29,449 nt of DNA from JAFDVL01 sp043736395 (lineage in GTDB: Bacteria > Acidobacteriota > Blastocatellia > RBC074): assembly GCA_043736395.1 (NCBI GenBank), contig JAYTCQ010000230.1:1-29449 (forward strand), given 5' to 3'. The position numbers were made by a program, and so were the translations under genes. Shown here in pieces: positions 8,260 to 15,235 of the stretch. Position 1 is the first letter of the stretch. Each line of letters opens with the position of its first letter. Under the pieces are notes generated by a model. The model was not told where the DNA came from, made no database searches, and saw only the letters and a program-made list of their open reading frames with translations.

Positions 8260-9540
8260 TTACCGCGTCAGCCGATAAATCAAAACTGCCGTTCTTTTGA
8301 TCAACATCGGCATGGATTCCAAATCCGCGTACTCGCCCGGCGCGTGCGCATTTCTGCCGCTCGCGCCTAAGCCATCCAAGCCCGGAATTAAATTTGAGAT
8401 GTATGCAATGTCGCCTGCGCCACGTTCGCCGGGGTCAAGAGCTTCGACTTTGCCGTAGCCTAAATCTTCACTGACCTTGCTCATTTGTTCGAGCAATTTG
8501 TAATTTTCCGGCGACGGAAACATCGCGGGAATGCCGTCTTCAAAAGAAATTTTCGCAGAGGTTTTCGGCAAATTTTTCGCTACGATGTCGCGCATCTTCG
8601 CACGCGTAGCTTCTTTCTGTTCTTCGCTGATGAAACGCAAATCACCTTTCACGATGACCTTAGCGGGAACGACATTTGTTTTGCCGTTCGCGGTTCCAGA
8701 CGAATTTTTCAGCTCAGCTTCTGTGCCGCCGACGATGATACTAGGATTGAAGGTCAGGTATTTTTCACCGTGCAGTTGTTCGTAAAATTGATGGATAATG
8801 CGCGAAGCTTCAAAGATCGCGCCGCTGCCCATGTGTTCACCAAAAATTTGCGAAGAATGTCCGGTTTCGCCGATGACTTCGAGCGACCACGAACTGCTGC
8901 CGCGTCGTCCGACTGTGCCGGTGTTGCGGACTGCGCCTTCAAAGCTCAACGCTAAATCACTGCGCTTCGCCGCCGCAAACATATCGCCGCGACTGATTTC
9001 CTGTGGTCGTCCCGAAGCCTCTTCATCGCCTGTGAACATCACGATAATTTGCGAATCTTTAAGTGCGCCGGAATTTTGCAAAGCCTTCAACGAATACAGC
9101 ATCACGACGTCGCCGGCCTTCATATCACTAGAACCAGTGCCGAAAGCCTTGTTGCCTTCGCGTCGAAATCTTTCTCCGCTCAGCACCGTGTCGAGATGAC
9201 CGAGCAGCAAAATTCTTTTGCCTTTTGTTCCTTTGGTTTCGGCGATGAGGTGTCCCGCACGCTTCATCTCCGGGGGCATTTCAATCCATTTTGCCGTGAG
9301 GCCGAGGGCTTCAAATTCGGATTTAAAAACTAAGCCGACATCTTTGACGCCTTTCAGATTTTGCGTTGGGCTTTCGATGTTGACAATTTTTTCGAGCAGC
9401 GCAACGGCTTCGTCTTTGTGCGCGTCAACGTAGCTGATGATTTTTTGTTCTTCAACATAAATTTTCTGCGCCTTCATAGATGCAGAAAAATTGAAGACCA
9501 AAAACAATGTTAGACCAAAAGAGGCAATCGTTTTTTTCAT
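8260..9540 (-). CDS. Secreted M20 family metallopeptidase (carboxypeptidase G2-like)
   Basis: A 426-residue zinc peptidase with an N-terminal signal peptide (KK, hydrophobic 6-21, cleavage around SMKAQ). Metal and catalytic residues of family M20 are visible: H115-x-D117 in LLGHLDTVL, bridging D139 in GSSDMKAG, E173-E174 in FTGDEEASG, E201 (SFEGA), and a late His in GRNAHAPGEYADL. The dimerisation insertion with GETGHSS follows the family pattern. Closest in layout to glutamate carboxypeptidase / CPG2-type enzymes that cut C-terminal Glu or related amino acids; the exact substrate is unknown. It starts 9 bp after the preceding small membrane-protein gene, in a run moaA - small protein - peptidase - Uma2 that is probably co-transcribed. 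Acts in the periplasm or outside the cell. Confidence 0.9.
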   Translation of the reverse strand: MKKTIASFGLTLFLVFNFSASMKAQKIYVEEQKIISYVDAHKDEAVALLEKIVNIESPTQNLKGVKDVGLVFKSEFEALGLTAKWIEMPPEMKRAGHLIAETKGTKGKRILLLGHLDTVLSGERFRREGNKAFGTGSSDMKAGDVVMLYSLKALQNSGALKDSQIIVMFTGDEEASGRPQEISRGDMFAAAKRSDLALSFEGAVRNTGTVGRRGSSSWSLEVIGETGHSSQIFGEHMGSGAIFEASRIIHQFYEQLHGEKYLTFNPSIIVGGTEAELKNSSGTANGKTNVVPAKVIVKGDLRFISEEQKEATRAKMRDIVAKNLPKTSAKISFEDGIPAMFPSPENYKLLEQMSKVSEDLGYGKVEALDPGERGAGDIAYISNLIPGLDGLGASGRNAHAPGEYADLESMPMLIKRTAVLIYRLTR

Positions 9541-9549
9541 AGATTTTTT

Positions 9550-9990
9550 TCAATACGTTTCCGGAGTATCACAGGTCTCGCCACGTTTTTCCTTGGCATT
9601 ACAGATTTTAATTCCAATTATCGCGACGACTACACCCGCAGTAATTGAGGCAACAACTGCCCAGGGAATATTTCGCTGAGGCTTGGAAATATAGGCTTTG
9701 ACCGATTTAATTTCAGCATAGGAAATGTTTGTGGTACGCGCTAAAGAGGTTTCGGCGAAGACAATAGAATCTTCTTTTATTTCGCTGATGTAGCCAATTA
9801 CTTTCCCGCCACTTTTCAATTTCAATTCTGCCGGAGACGTATCGCCAATCCCAACGGCATTCATCGCAGCTTTCAGTTGCACTACGCGGGCGGCTTCTTT
9901 TTCAGCTTTTTTGTCAATTTTCGTCTGTGCGAAGATTTGTAAATTTAACAACAGGATCATCAAAAAACAGGTGAAGTATTTTCTGAACAT
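9550..9990 (-). CDS. Hypothetical exported protein with C-terminal membrane helix
   Basis: The 146-residue product has a signal peptide (1-21, ending IFAQ) and a second hydrophobic segment near the C terminus (IPWAVVASITAGVVVAIIG). Between them is a small beta-rich stretch, KSGGKVIGYISEIKEDSIVF, of the kind seen in Sm-like or SH3-like barrels, where a polar turn is followed by a G-x-I/V strand. A short charged tail with two Cys ends the protein. This resemblance is my inference from pattern only. The ribosome site GGAGG lies 9 nt before the ATG and is formed by the last two Gly codons of moaA, so translation is likely linked to moaA. I do not recognise a function. Confidence 0.8.
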   Translation of the reverse strand: MFRKYFTCFLMILLLNLQIFAQTKIDKKAEKEAARVVQLKAAMNAVGIGDTSPAELKLKSGGKVIGYISEIKEDSIVFAETSLARTTNISYAEIKSVKAYISKPQRNIPWAVVASITAGVVVAIIGIKICNAKEKRGETCDTPETY

Positions 9991-9995
9991 TTAAT

Positions 9996-10994
9996 TCATC
10001 CTCCGATGCAAGACATAGTTCTAAGTGGTTGTACAAATTCGGGGTCGTTGATGTGGTGGCGGTCTTCTTTCTTTGCAATGGTAGCGATGATGAAATCTAC
10101 TAATTCGCTATCGCTTGCACTGGCGCGCAGCAGGCGTTTGATGTTGTGCTCGACGTTTGAAAACAGGCACGTACGAATCATACCATCTGCTGTCAAGCGG
10201 ATGCGCGAACAATGTCCGCAAAACGGCTGAGAGACGGGGTTGATAAAACCGACTTCGCCGGGTGCGCCGTCCGCGAACTTCCAACGCCGCGAAGTCTCGC
10301 TCAAATTTTCTGAAACAACTGGAACCAGCGGAAACACGGCATTTATTTTCGCGCGAACTTCCTCACCTGTCATCACCATTTCGCGCCGCCAAACTTTGCC
10401 GTTGTCGAGCGGCATAAATTCGATGAATCGGACGTGAACACCTTTTTCCCGCGCCATCTCCGCAAAGCCAATTGCCTGATCGTCGTTCACGCCTCGAATC
10501 GTGACGCTGTTAATTTTGACCGGATGCAAACCCGCTTCGATGGCGGCATCAATTCCGTCGAGGACGCGGGACAATTCGTTGCGACCTGTCATCAAGGCAA
10601 AACGATCTGGTGTCAATGAATCAAGACTGACCGTTAGACGCTGCAAACCCGCTGTTTTCAGGCTTTCGGCGCGTCCACGCAAAAAATGTGCATTCGTAGT
10701 CATCGCCAAATCTTCGACACCGGGAATCGCGGCGAGTGGTGCAATTAAGTCTTCGATGTCGCGGCGAATCATCGGTTCGCCTCCGGTCACGCGCAATTTG
10801 TTGATGCCGAGGCTCACAAAAATTTCAGTGAGTCGAATGATTTCTTCGTAGCTCAAAATCTCAGATTTCGGTTGCCATTCCATCGCCTCCGTCGGCATGC
10901 AATAGAAACAGCGAAAATTGCAGCGATCCGTAATCGAAATCCGCAAATCCCGAATGGCGCGTCCATGACTATCTGTTAGGGCAAGTGTATTCAT
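9996..10994 (-). CDS. moaA: GTP 3',8-cyclase MoaA
   Basis: MoaA is the radical SAM enzyme for the first step of molybdenum cofactor synthesis, turning GTP into 3',8-cyclo-dihydro-GTP. From the ATG at 10994 it has 332 residues. The SAM cluster motif C-x3-C-x2-C is CNFRCFYC (C25, C29, C32), the second cluster C-x2-C-x13-C is in the FCGHCSRIRL region, and the C terminus ends in the essential Gly-Gly. The start at 10994 is preferred over ATGs at 11006 and 11048 because GGAAG lies 5 nt upstream and the 11048 codon falls inside the neighbouring hairpin repeat. No other moa gene is in the window. The downstream small protein begins 5 bp after its stop. Confidence 0.95.
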   Translation of the reverse strand: MNTLALTDSHGRAIRDLRISITDRCNFRCFYCMPTEAMEWQPKSEILSYEEIIRLTEIFVSLGINKLRVTGGEPMIRRDIEDLIAPLAAIPGVEDLAMTTNAHFLRGRAESLKTAGLQRLTVSLDSLTPDRFALMTGRNELSRVLDGIDAAIEAGLHPVKINSVTIRGVNDDQAIGFAEMAREKGVHVRFIEFMPLDNGKVWRREMVMTGEEVRAKINAVFPLVPVVSENLSETSRRWKFADGAPGEVGFINPVSQPFCGHCSRIRLTADGMIRTCLFSNVEHNIKRLLRASASDSELVDFIIATIAKKEDRHHINDPEFVQPLRTMSCIGG

Positions 10995-11048
10995 CTTGGC
11001 TTCCATTCTAGCAATGCTGCGCGGCAAAGTCAGGTAGGAGTAAAACAA

Positions 11049-11149
11049 TTATCCACGAAGTACACGAAGATCACGAAGAAAATACAAGCCCTTTCCTGCA
11101 ATCACTTCTTCGTTCTTCCCTTCGTGACCTTCGTGTACTTCGTGGATAA
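11049..11149. repeat. Long inverted repeat built of 9-bp CACGAAG units
   Basis: The 30-nt arm 11049-11078 pairs with 11120-11149 with a single mismatch, around a 41-nt loop. Each arm is itself three 9-bp units (CACGAAGTA, CACGAAGAT, CACGAAG). It sits between the HEAT-repeat gene and moaA, both on the minus strand. It could end or attenuate transcription from the XRE/HEAT unit, but no T run follows on the minus side (AATTGTTTTA), so a simple terminator is not certain. Confidence 0.85.
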
Positions 11150-11172
11150 ATTTTTCCGTTTTTGATTTTAGA

Positions 11173-11676
11173 TTAAAGCGAAAGTTGCTGTGCTCGTTTT
11201 TGAAAAGCCGCAGTGGAGAGCGGTAAATGCTGGCGAATGATGAGCCGTAATTCGTTCATCAATGCAGGTTCAGATTTCGCAATTCGTGCGGCAACGGTCA
11301 TCGCAAAAACTCTGACGGCTATTGGTTCGTTCGGGTTATCAACCAAATCTATGCACTGCGAATAAACTTTGGCGTGAGATTTTTTGGGGATTTCGATGAA
11401 TTGTAATAACCGAACGATGTTGCGCTTGACCGCATCGTGAACGTCATCACGGTTCAGGCAATTCAATAATTTTGGCAGGTACGGCTGAATCAATTCTGGA
11501 TGCTGCTCAGCACAATAATTCAACGACCACGCGGCACGCTGCGTTAAGCGATATTCTCCGGCAAAGAAAATATTCATCAATTCCGCAAAACGTTTTTCAT
11601 CTGCACCGATGAATGCCACGATGCGCATCGTTTGCGGTTTTGAATGTTCGGCGAGAAGTAACTGGCGAAGATTCAT
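11173..11676 (-). CDS. Small HEAT-repeat-like helical protein
   Basis: A 167-residue, all-helical protein with about four paired-helix units, for example AELMNIFFAGEYRLTQRAAW, LIQPYLPKLLNCL, VKRNIVRLLQFI and AVRVFAMTVAARIA. The A/V-R-x-x-A positions and repeated Leu/Ile spacing are those of HEAT/ARM solenoids. There is no signal peptide. It begins 17 bp after the XRE gene and is surely in the same transcript. No clear ribosome site precedes its ATG. Database entries for such proteins sometimes carry the label adenylosuccinate lyase, but no lyase motif is visible here. Solenoids of this kind bind proteins or nucleic acids; the partner is unknown. Confidence 0.75.
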   Translation of the reverse strand: MNLRQLLLAEHSKPQTMRIVAFIGADEKRFAELMNIFFAGEYRLTQRAAWSLNYCAEQHPELIQPYLPKLLNCLNRDDVHDAVKRNIVRLLQFIEIPKKSHAKVYSQCIDLVDNPNEPIAVRVFAMTVAARIAKSEPALMNELRLIIRQHLPLSTAAFQKRAQQLSL

Positions 11677-11693
11677 GCTTGTTTCTGATGAAA

Positions 11694-11990
11694 CTATTTT
11701 TTCTGCTTTATCCCTTCGTATTTTTTTACACTAGGAATTTCATTCGGTAAATCAAGCGTATCGTCAATCAATACTTCGACATATACATTTGCGATTTGGG
11801 CGTATCCTAATAATTCTATCAGTGTGGGCTCGCGTGTCCCAAGCTCGTTCTTAGAAATAATCGTATAGAAATACGTCTCTTCTAAGCCAAGCTTTCTCAG
11901 CAAATCTGTCTGCGACAAATTTAGAGATAACCGAATTTGCAACAGCTTTTCCGCTAATCGCTGAGGCTTTTGCCGTACTGAGTGTCCCAT
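11694..11990 (-). CDS. XRE-family helix-turn-helix regulator
   Basis: A 98-residue protein whose residues about 12-68 form a Cro/CI-type HTH: LAEKLLQIRLSLNLSQTDLL then a recognition-helix region and LGTREPTLIELLGYAQ, the usual ending of the domain. A short 30-residue tail (DLPNEIPSVKKYEG) may carry dimer or partner contacts. The ribosome site AGGAGG is strong, 9 nt before the ATG, and lies inside a 7-bp hairpin (11990-12007). About 50 bp upstream is a perfect 10-bp-arm palindrome that may be its own operator. It is the first gene of a two-gene unit with the HEAT protein, a layout like a regulated toxin-antitoxin or regulator-effector pair, although no known toxin is recognised. Confidence 0.85.
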   Translation of the reverse strand: MGHSVRQKPQRLAEKLLQIRLSLNLSQTDLLRKLGLEETYFYTIISKNELGTREPTLIELLGYAQIANVYVEVLIDDTLDLPNEIPSVKKYEGIKQKK

Positions 11991-12007
11991 CAGGAGATTC
12001 CTCCTGA
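11990..12007. promoter_or_regulatory. Palindrome enclosing the XRE gene's ribosome binding site
   Basis: TCAGGAG-ATTC-CTCCTGA is a perfect palindrome with 7-nt arms and a 4-nt spacer, directly touching the XRE start codon. In the minus-strand mRNA the AGGAGG Shine-Dalgarno sequence would be paired. It may limit translation, or it may act as a DNA operator. Confidence 0.6.
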
Positions 12008-12041
12008 AAAGATCACTTGATTACCAATTGCTACCGTGGTA

Positions 12042-12064
12042 TACGCTTATAAGGTATAAGCGTA
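12042..12064. promoter_or_regulatory. Candidate operator: 10-bp perfect inverted repeat
   Basis: TACGCTTATA-AGG-TATAAGCGTA has exact 10-nt arms separated by 3 nt, 52 bp upstream of the XRE start codon. The size, symmetry and place fit a binding site for a dimeric HTH protein such as the adjacent XRE regulator. No rho-independent T run follows. Operator function is inferred. Confidence 0.55.
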
Positions 12065-12372
12065 AATTAACTATTGTTTTCGCCAAGGACAAAACTCTGC
12101 TTTGTTCTTGAGCGACATCCATCACAATCTTAGAAGAGACAGATTACGCATTTACACTGTACAAAATATAAAAGAACGACGTCCTTAGCTGTAAAACCTT
12201 CTTTACCGAAAAGCTGCTATTTTCAATTTACTTGTGAAATCCGTACTCACCATAATTTATGTTGAGATAAAGATGATTACAAAAATTCAAGATATTTCTT
12301 ACTTGTAGAATACAGTGATCGCATCTATTCTATATTTAAGAGAATGCTTGGATCAATATCCATGGGGGAAGT
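12065..12372. other. Intergenic stretch between divergent XRE and surface-protein genes
   Basis: No convincing gene is present. It is AT-rich and holds an imperfect hairpin, CAAGGACAAA (12084-12093) against TTTGTTCTTG (12101-12110), with no T tract. Promoters for both divergent genes must lie here or just to the left. A weak plus-strand candidate is TTGTAG (12303) - 17 bp - TATTCT (12326). The ribosome site GGGGGAAG lies just before the ATG at 12373. Confidence 0.4.
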
Positions 12373-13140
12373 ATGAAAAAAGCTTTAACTCGTCTGTATC
12401 GTCAAACGTGGCTAGTTTACTCAATTATTATTGCAGTAATGATTTGCCTTCCTATCAGCCGATGGAATTCAGCTGCAAAAAATAATACTGCTTCTGCGAA
12501 TAACCTTACTGCCGTTAAGTATGAGAAAAAACAGAAGACTCCGCGAGGCATGGTTGAGAAGTTCTCGAAGGGCAAAGATTTATTAGTAAAGCATGGTGTG
12601 CCATTCAACCCGTATGTGCTGCTAACAGATAATTGGCGTAAAACATTGCAGCCTCATTTTAACTCGTATCCTGAGTTCCGAAAAAACCGGCAGGAGAAAG
12701 GACGATTGAGCGGTGTAATAATCGCCAATACTTTATCACTGCCGGAATTTGTAGAGCTTGACGGAGATACAGTAATAATTGCTAGAAATATAGAATATGA
12801 CGGGCAGTATCCCGCAATAAAAAGTTATGGATATGACATTTATATATTCATAATAGAATCTGGTAATCTGCGGAAAACGAAAATAAGCCAAAATCAAACT
12901 CCTCAAATCCATAAATCCAGCTTTCTTCCTAAGGCACAACCACTATTCACCTTATTTAAGGGAATGGTCTTTGATGATCGAGGTTTGGATTTGACCCCCG
13001 CTGAAATAGGTGAGCTGGTATTCAATCACCACTTCCAAACACAGCTGCTGCACAAACAGCAATTCCCGCTAAGGCTGACTCGGGGGAGTGTGGCAATGGA
13101 GAGGGCGGGAAACCAGGTATTACTGGGTTCACAGGTTTAA
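12373..13140 (+). CDS. Membrane-anchored N-terminal part of a split surface protein
   Basis: A 255-residue product with a basic N terminus and a signal-anchor or signal helix (about 13-28). GRLSGVIIANTLSLPEF followed by DGDTVIIARNIEY resembles one or two turns of a short-repeat beta-helix of the kind found in secreted proteins. GGGGGA gives a good ribosome site. The last ~40 residues look non-natural (rich in His, Gln and Leu), whereas the -1 frame from 13014 onward reads as an Ala/Pro linker that turns into Gly-X-X repeats in frame with the next gene. The stop codon overlaps the next ATG (TAATG). So this is probably the front part of a single protein of about 680 residues, separated by a lost base, a sequence error or ribosomal slippage. 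Function unknown; exported. Confidence 0.7.
   Translation: MKKALTRLYRQTWLVYSIIIAVMICLPISRWNSAAKNNTASANNLTAVKYEKKQKTPRGMVEKFSKGKDLLVKHGVPFNPYVLLTDNWRKTLQPHFNSYPEFRKNRQEKGRLSGVIIANTLSLPEFVELDGDTVIIARNIEYDGQYPAIKSYGYDIYIFIIESGNLRKTKISQNQTPQIHKSSFLPKAQPLFTLFKGMVFDDRGLDLTPAEIGELVFNHHFQTQLLHKQQFPLRLTRGSVAMERAGNQVLLGSQV
13107..13113 (+). promoter_or_regulatory. Candidate -1 ribosomal slippage heptamer G_GGA_AAC
   Basis: In the zero frame of the upstream gene the codons GCG GGA AAC contain the canonical X_XXY_YYZ form. After slipping -1 the ribosome continues CCA GGT ATT ACT, entering the Gly-X-X frame of the next gene with Gly spacing kept. GGAGAGGG (13098-13105) lies just upstream and a weak hairpin CCAG-GTATTA-CTGG follows at once. 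The motif is visible; its use is unproven. Confidence 0.35.
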
Positions 13141-14414
13141 TGGGTACGACACCGGCTAAAAGCGGAAGAGGCGGCAAAGGTCGAACGGGAGGAACCGGAA
13201 TTATTTCGTTAGGAGACAACGAGGCAAATGTAAGTGTTATGTTTACCTCACGTGGCTCAAGAGGTGGTACTGGTGGTCCTGGTCAAACGGGTGGTATGGG
13301 TGGACCAGGCGGGAAAGGTGGTACTGGCGGAGATGGGGTCTGGTGTTGCCCTTTGGGTAGAGGGTCGGGGGGACCTGCCGGAATGGGTGGAACCGGTGGA
13401 ATTGGAGGTGATGGGGGAGATGGAGGTGACGGCGGTGAAGGTGGTGATGGTGGTGATGGTGGTGATCTTTCTCTTTCTGTTCCTCACAATTGGAATGGAA
13501 ATGTAACTGCGTATTTAGATCCAGGTCCAAATGGTTTTCCAGGAGCTGGATCACAACCTGGTCAAGGCGGAAATGGTGGTGTCCCAGGCGATAGAGGTAG
13601 CGACGCAGGTGGTTTTTGTGCTCTGCAAGCGGGCCAAGCTAATCAAGGAAATGGGCAACCAGGAAACCAAGGTACAAAGGGAGGTGGTCCCGGGGGACCA
13701 GGAGAAAGCCAAGGAGCTAATGGAAAATTGACAGAAGATCGTAGATCTGATCCGAATAATGAAAATCAACAATCATGCAATCAGGGTCAGGCTGACAATT
13801 GCGCAGTCAATGGAGGAGTTCCAGATCCAGTGAGCTGTAATTGCGATATGGGAGACTATCAAAATTGGGGGTATAGCCCGATTCTGATTGATTTAAAAGG
13901 AAATGGATTTGAACTAACTAACCTTGCGCAAGGAGTTAAGTTTGATCTTAATAGGGACGGAATTAAAGAGAAACTGAGTTGGACAAAAGCTCGTTCTGAT
14001 GAAGGATTTCTAGTCCTTGATAGAAATGGAAATGGAACAATTGACAATGGTACTGAGTTATTTGGTAATTTTACGCCTCAACCTTATTCCACTACTCGTA
14101 ATGGATTTGCAGCACTAGCTGTATTTGATGGATTAGGCAAAGGTGGTAACAACGATGGGGCTATTGATAATCAAGATAAAATCTATAAACTCCTTCGACT
14201 TTGGATAGACTATAACCAGAATGGTATCTCAGAATCTGATGAATTGATTCCTCTTAAAAGCGTCGGATTATCTGCTCTTAGCCTGAACTATAACAGTCGC
14301 GGAGCATATACGGATCAATATGGTAATGAATTCAAATACCGTTCTAAAATAGATGATACAAATGGAACACATATTGGTCACTGGGCTTGGGATGTGTTTT
14401 TACTTCATCAATAA
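13140..14414 (+). CDS. Collagen-like Gly-rich surface protein with calcium-binding C-terminal domain
   Basis: The 424-residue product has two parts. Residues about 8-200 are a low-complexity Gly-rich region with G-X-X and GGxGG repeats (GGTGGPGQTGGMGGPGGKGG; a run of GDGGDGGDGGEGGDGG) and scattered Cys. Residues about 240-424 start SPILIDLKGNGFEL and carry EF-hand-like Asp loops: DLNRDGIKE, DRNGNGTIDNG, NNDGAIDNQD and DYNQNGISESDE. This layout occurs at the C terminus of RTX-type and other calcium-binding exoproteins. The ATG at 13140 has no ribosome site and no signal peptide, and the Gly-X-X pattern continues upstream in frame back to about 13095, so the ATG is unlikely to be the real beginning. 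Probably cell-surface or secreted and joined to the preceding frame. A terminator follows. Confidence 0.8.
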   Translation: MGTTPAKSGRGGKGRTGGTGIISLGDNEANVSVMFTSRGSRGGTGGPGQTGGMGGPGGKGGTGGDGVWCCPLGRGSGGPAGMGGTGGIGGDGGDGGDGGEGGDGGDGGDLSLSVPHNWNGNVTAYLDPGPNGFPGAGSQPGQGGNGGVPGDRGSDAGGFCALQAGQANQGNGQPGNQGTKGGGPGGPGESQGANGKLTEDRRSDPNNENQQSCNQGQADNCAVNGGVPDPVSCNCDMGDYQNWGYSPILIDLKGNGFELTNLAQGVKFDLNRDGIKEKLSWTKARSDEGFLVLDRNGNGTIDNGTELFGNFTPQPYSTTRNGFAALAVFDGLGKGGNNDGAIDNQDKIYKLLRLWIDYNQNGISESDELIPLKSVGLSALSLNYNSRGAYTDQYGNEFKYRSKIDDTNGTHIGHWAWDVFLLHQ

Positions 14415-14439
14415 TGTGAATTAACTTGATTTTTTGTGG

Positions 14440-14472
14440 GAGCCTGTCAAAGTTGACAGGCTCTATTTTCTT
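14440..14472 (+). terminator. Rho-independent terminator after the collagen-like gene
   Basis: GAGCCTGTCAA (14440-14450) and TTGACAGGCTC (14453-14463) are exact complements, giving a 9-11-bp stem followed by TATTTTCTT. It lies 25 bp after the stop codon and just before the esterase ribosome site. Confidence 0.85.
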
Positions 14473-14485
14473 GCGGGGACAGACT

Positions 14486-15220
14486 ATGACGTTATTCAAA
14501 TCCGTTTTAATCACGATAACTCTGTTTTATGTGCTTATTCCTTCCACTGGAGGAATTTCGAAAGAGAAGATTTCCGTTCTTGGTAAGGAACGAAATTACT
14601 ACCTTTTCGTACCACCGTCACTTGCTACCGAAAAACCTATCGGGCTACTAATCCTGCTTCACGGATCAGGACGAAATGGTCTTTCCCTGGTGGAAAAATG
14701 GAAAGAAATTGCAAGCAAGGAAAATCTTATTTTAATTGGTCCCGACGCGCAAAACTCTCGTGAGTGGAACATCCCGGATGATGGCCCGGAATTCCTTTAC
14801 AAAATCACTGAGAAAGTGAAGCGGGATTTTTCAATTGATGAAAAAAGAGTGTATCTATTTGGACATTCGGCAGGCGCCTTATTCGCGTTAGAAATCGGCT
14901 TATTAGAATCAGAATATTTTGCTTCAATCTATGTGCATGCTGGTTCACTGCCCAGCGATTCGCTCACTTCCAGAGCAAAACGTAAAATACCGATTGGACT
15001 TATCGTAGGGGATAAAGATAGATTTTTTTCTGTTGAGCAGGTCACGAAGACAAAAGATTTTTTGAAGGAGCAAGGGTTTCCTGTTGAGATGATAATCCTA
15101 AAAAATCATGATCACGATTATTACAATTTGTCTCCCAAAATCAATCAATCGGCTTGGGAGTTTTTGTCAAAACAAAGCCTGCCAAGCCCTCCTCAATATA
15201 AAGAATACAAGTTTAATTAA
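14486..15220 (+). CDS. Exported alpha/beta hydrolase, PHB-depolymerase/LpqC-type esterase
   Basis: From the ATG at 14486 the product has 244 residues with a signal peptide (hydrophobic 6-20). The oxyanion-hole motif is LLILLHGSGRNG (55-64), the nucleophile is S128 in GHSAG, and the acid and His of the triad are likely D176 or D178 (VGDKDRFF) and H208 or H210 (KNHDHDYYN). Such small exported enzymes cleave esters of polymers, phenolic or acyl substrates; the substrate is not evident. The start at 14486 is chosen because GCGGGGA sits about 8 nt upstream, while the in-frame ATG at 14426 would run through the preceding terminator hairpin. The gene converges with dcd, 15 bp apart and without a clear terminator between. 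Confidence 0.85.
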   Translation: MTLFKSVLITITLFYVLIPSTGGISKEKISVLGKERNYYLFVPPSLATEKPIGLLILLHGSGRNGLSLVEKWKEIASKENLILIGPDAQNSREWNIPDDGPEFLYKITEKVKRDFSIDEKRVYLFGHSAGALFALEIGLLESEYFASIYVHAGSLPSDSLTSRAKRKIPIGLIVGDKDRFFSVEQVTKTKDFLKEQGFPVEMIILKNHDHDYYNLSPKINQSAWEFLSKQSLPSPPQYKEYKFN

Positions 15221-15235
15221 CGATAAAATACTCTC

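Noticed and set aside
11173..11676. Adenylosuccinate lyase
   Set aside because: The length (167) and the absence of the fumarase-superfamily signature exclude it; the helical repeats fit a HEAT solenoid.
12084..12110. Terminator-like hairpin in the XRE-surface protein spacer
   Set aside because: It has a stem but no T run on either strand, so it is not supported as a terminator.
13243..13554. His-rich frame antisense to the Gly-rich repeats
   Set aside because: Its poly-His run (HHHHHHHH) is just the complement of the GGT-GAT repeat codons of the collagen-like gene.
14426..14486. Upstream in-frame ATG start for the esterase
   Set aside because: It would run through the terminator hairpin and add residues before a clear signal peptide.
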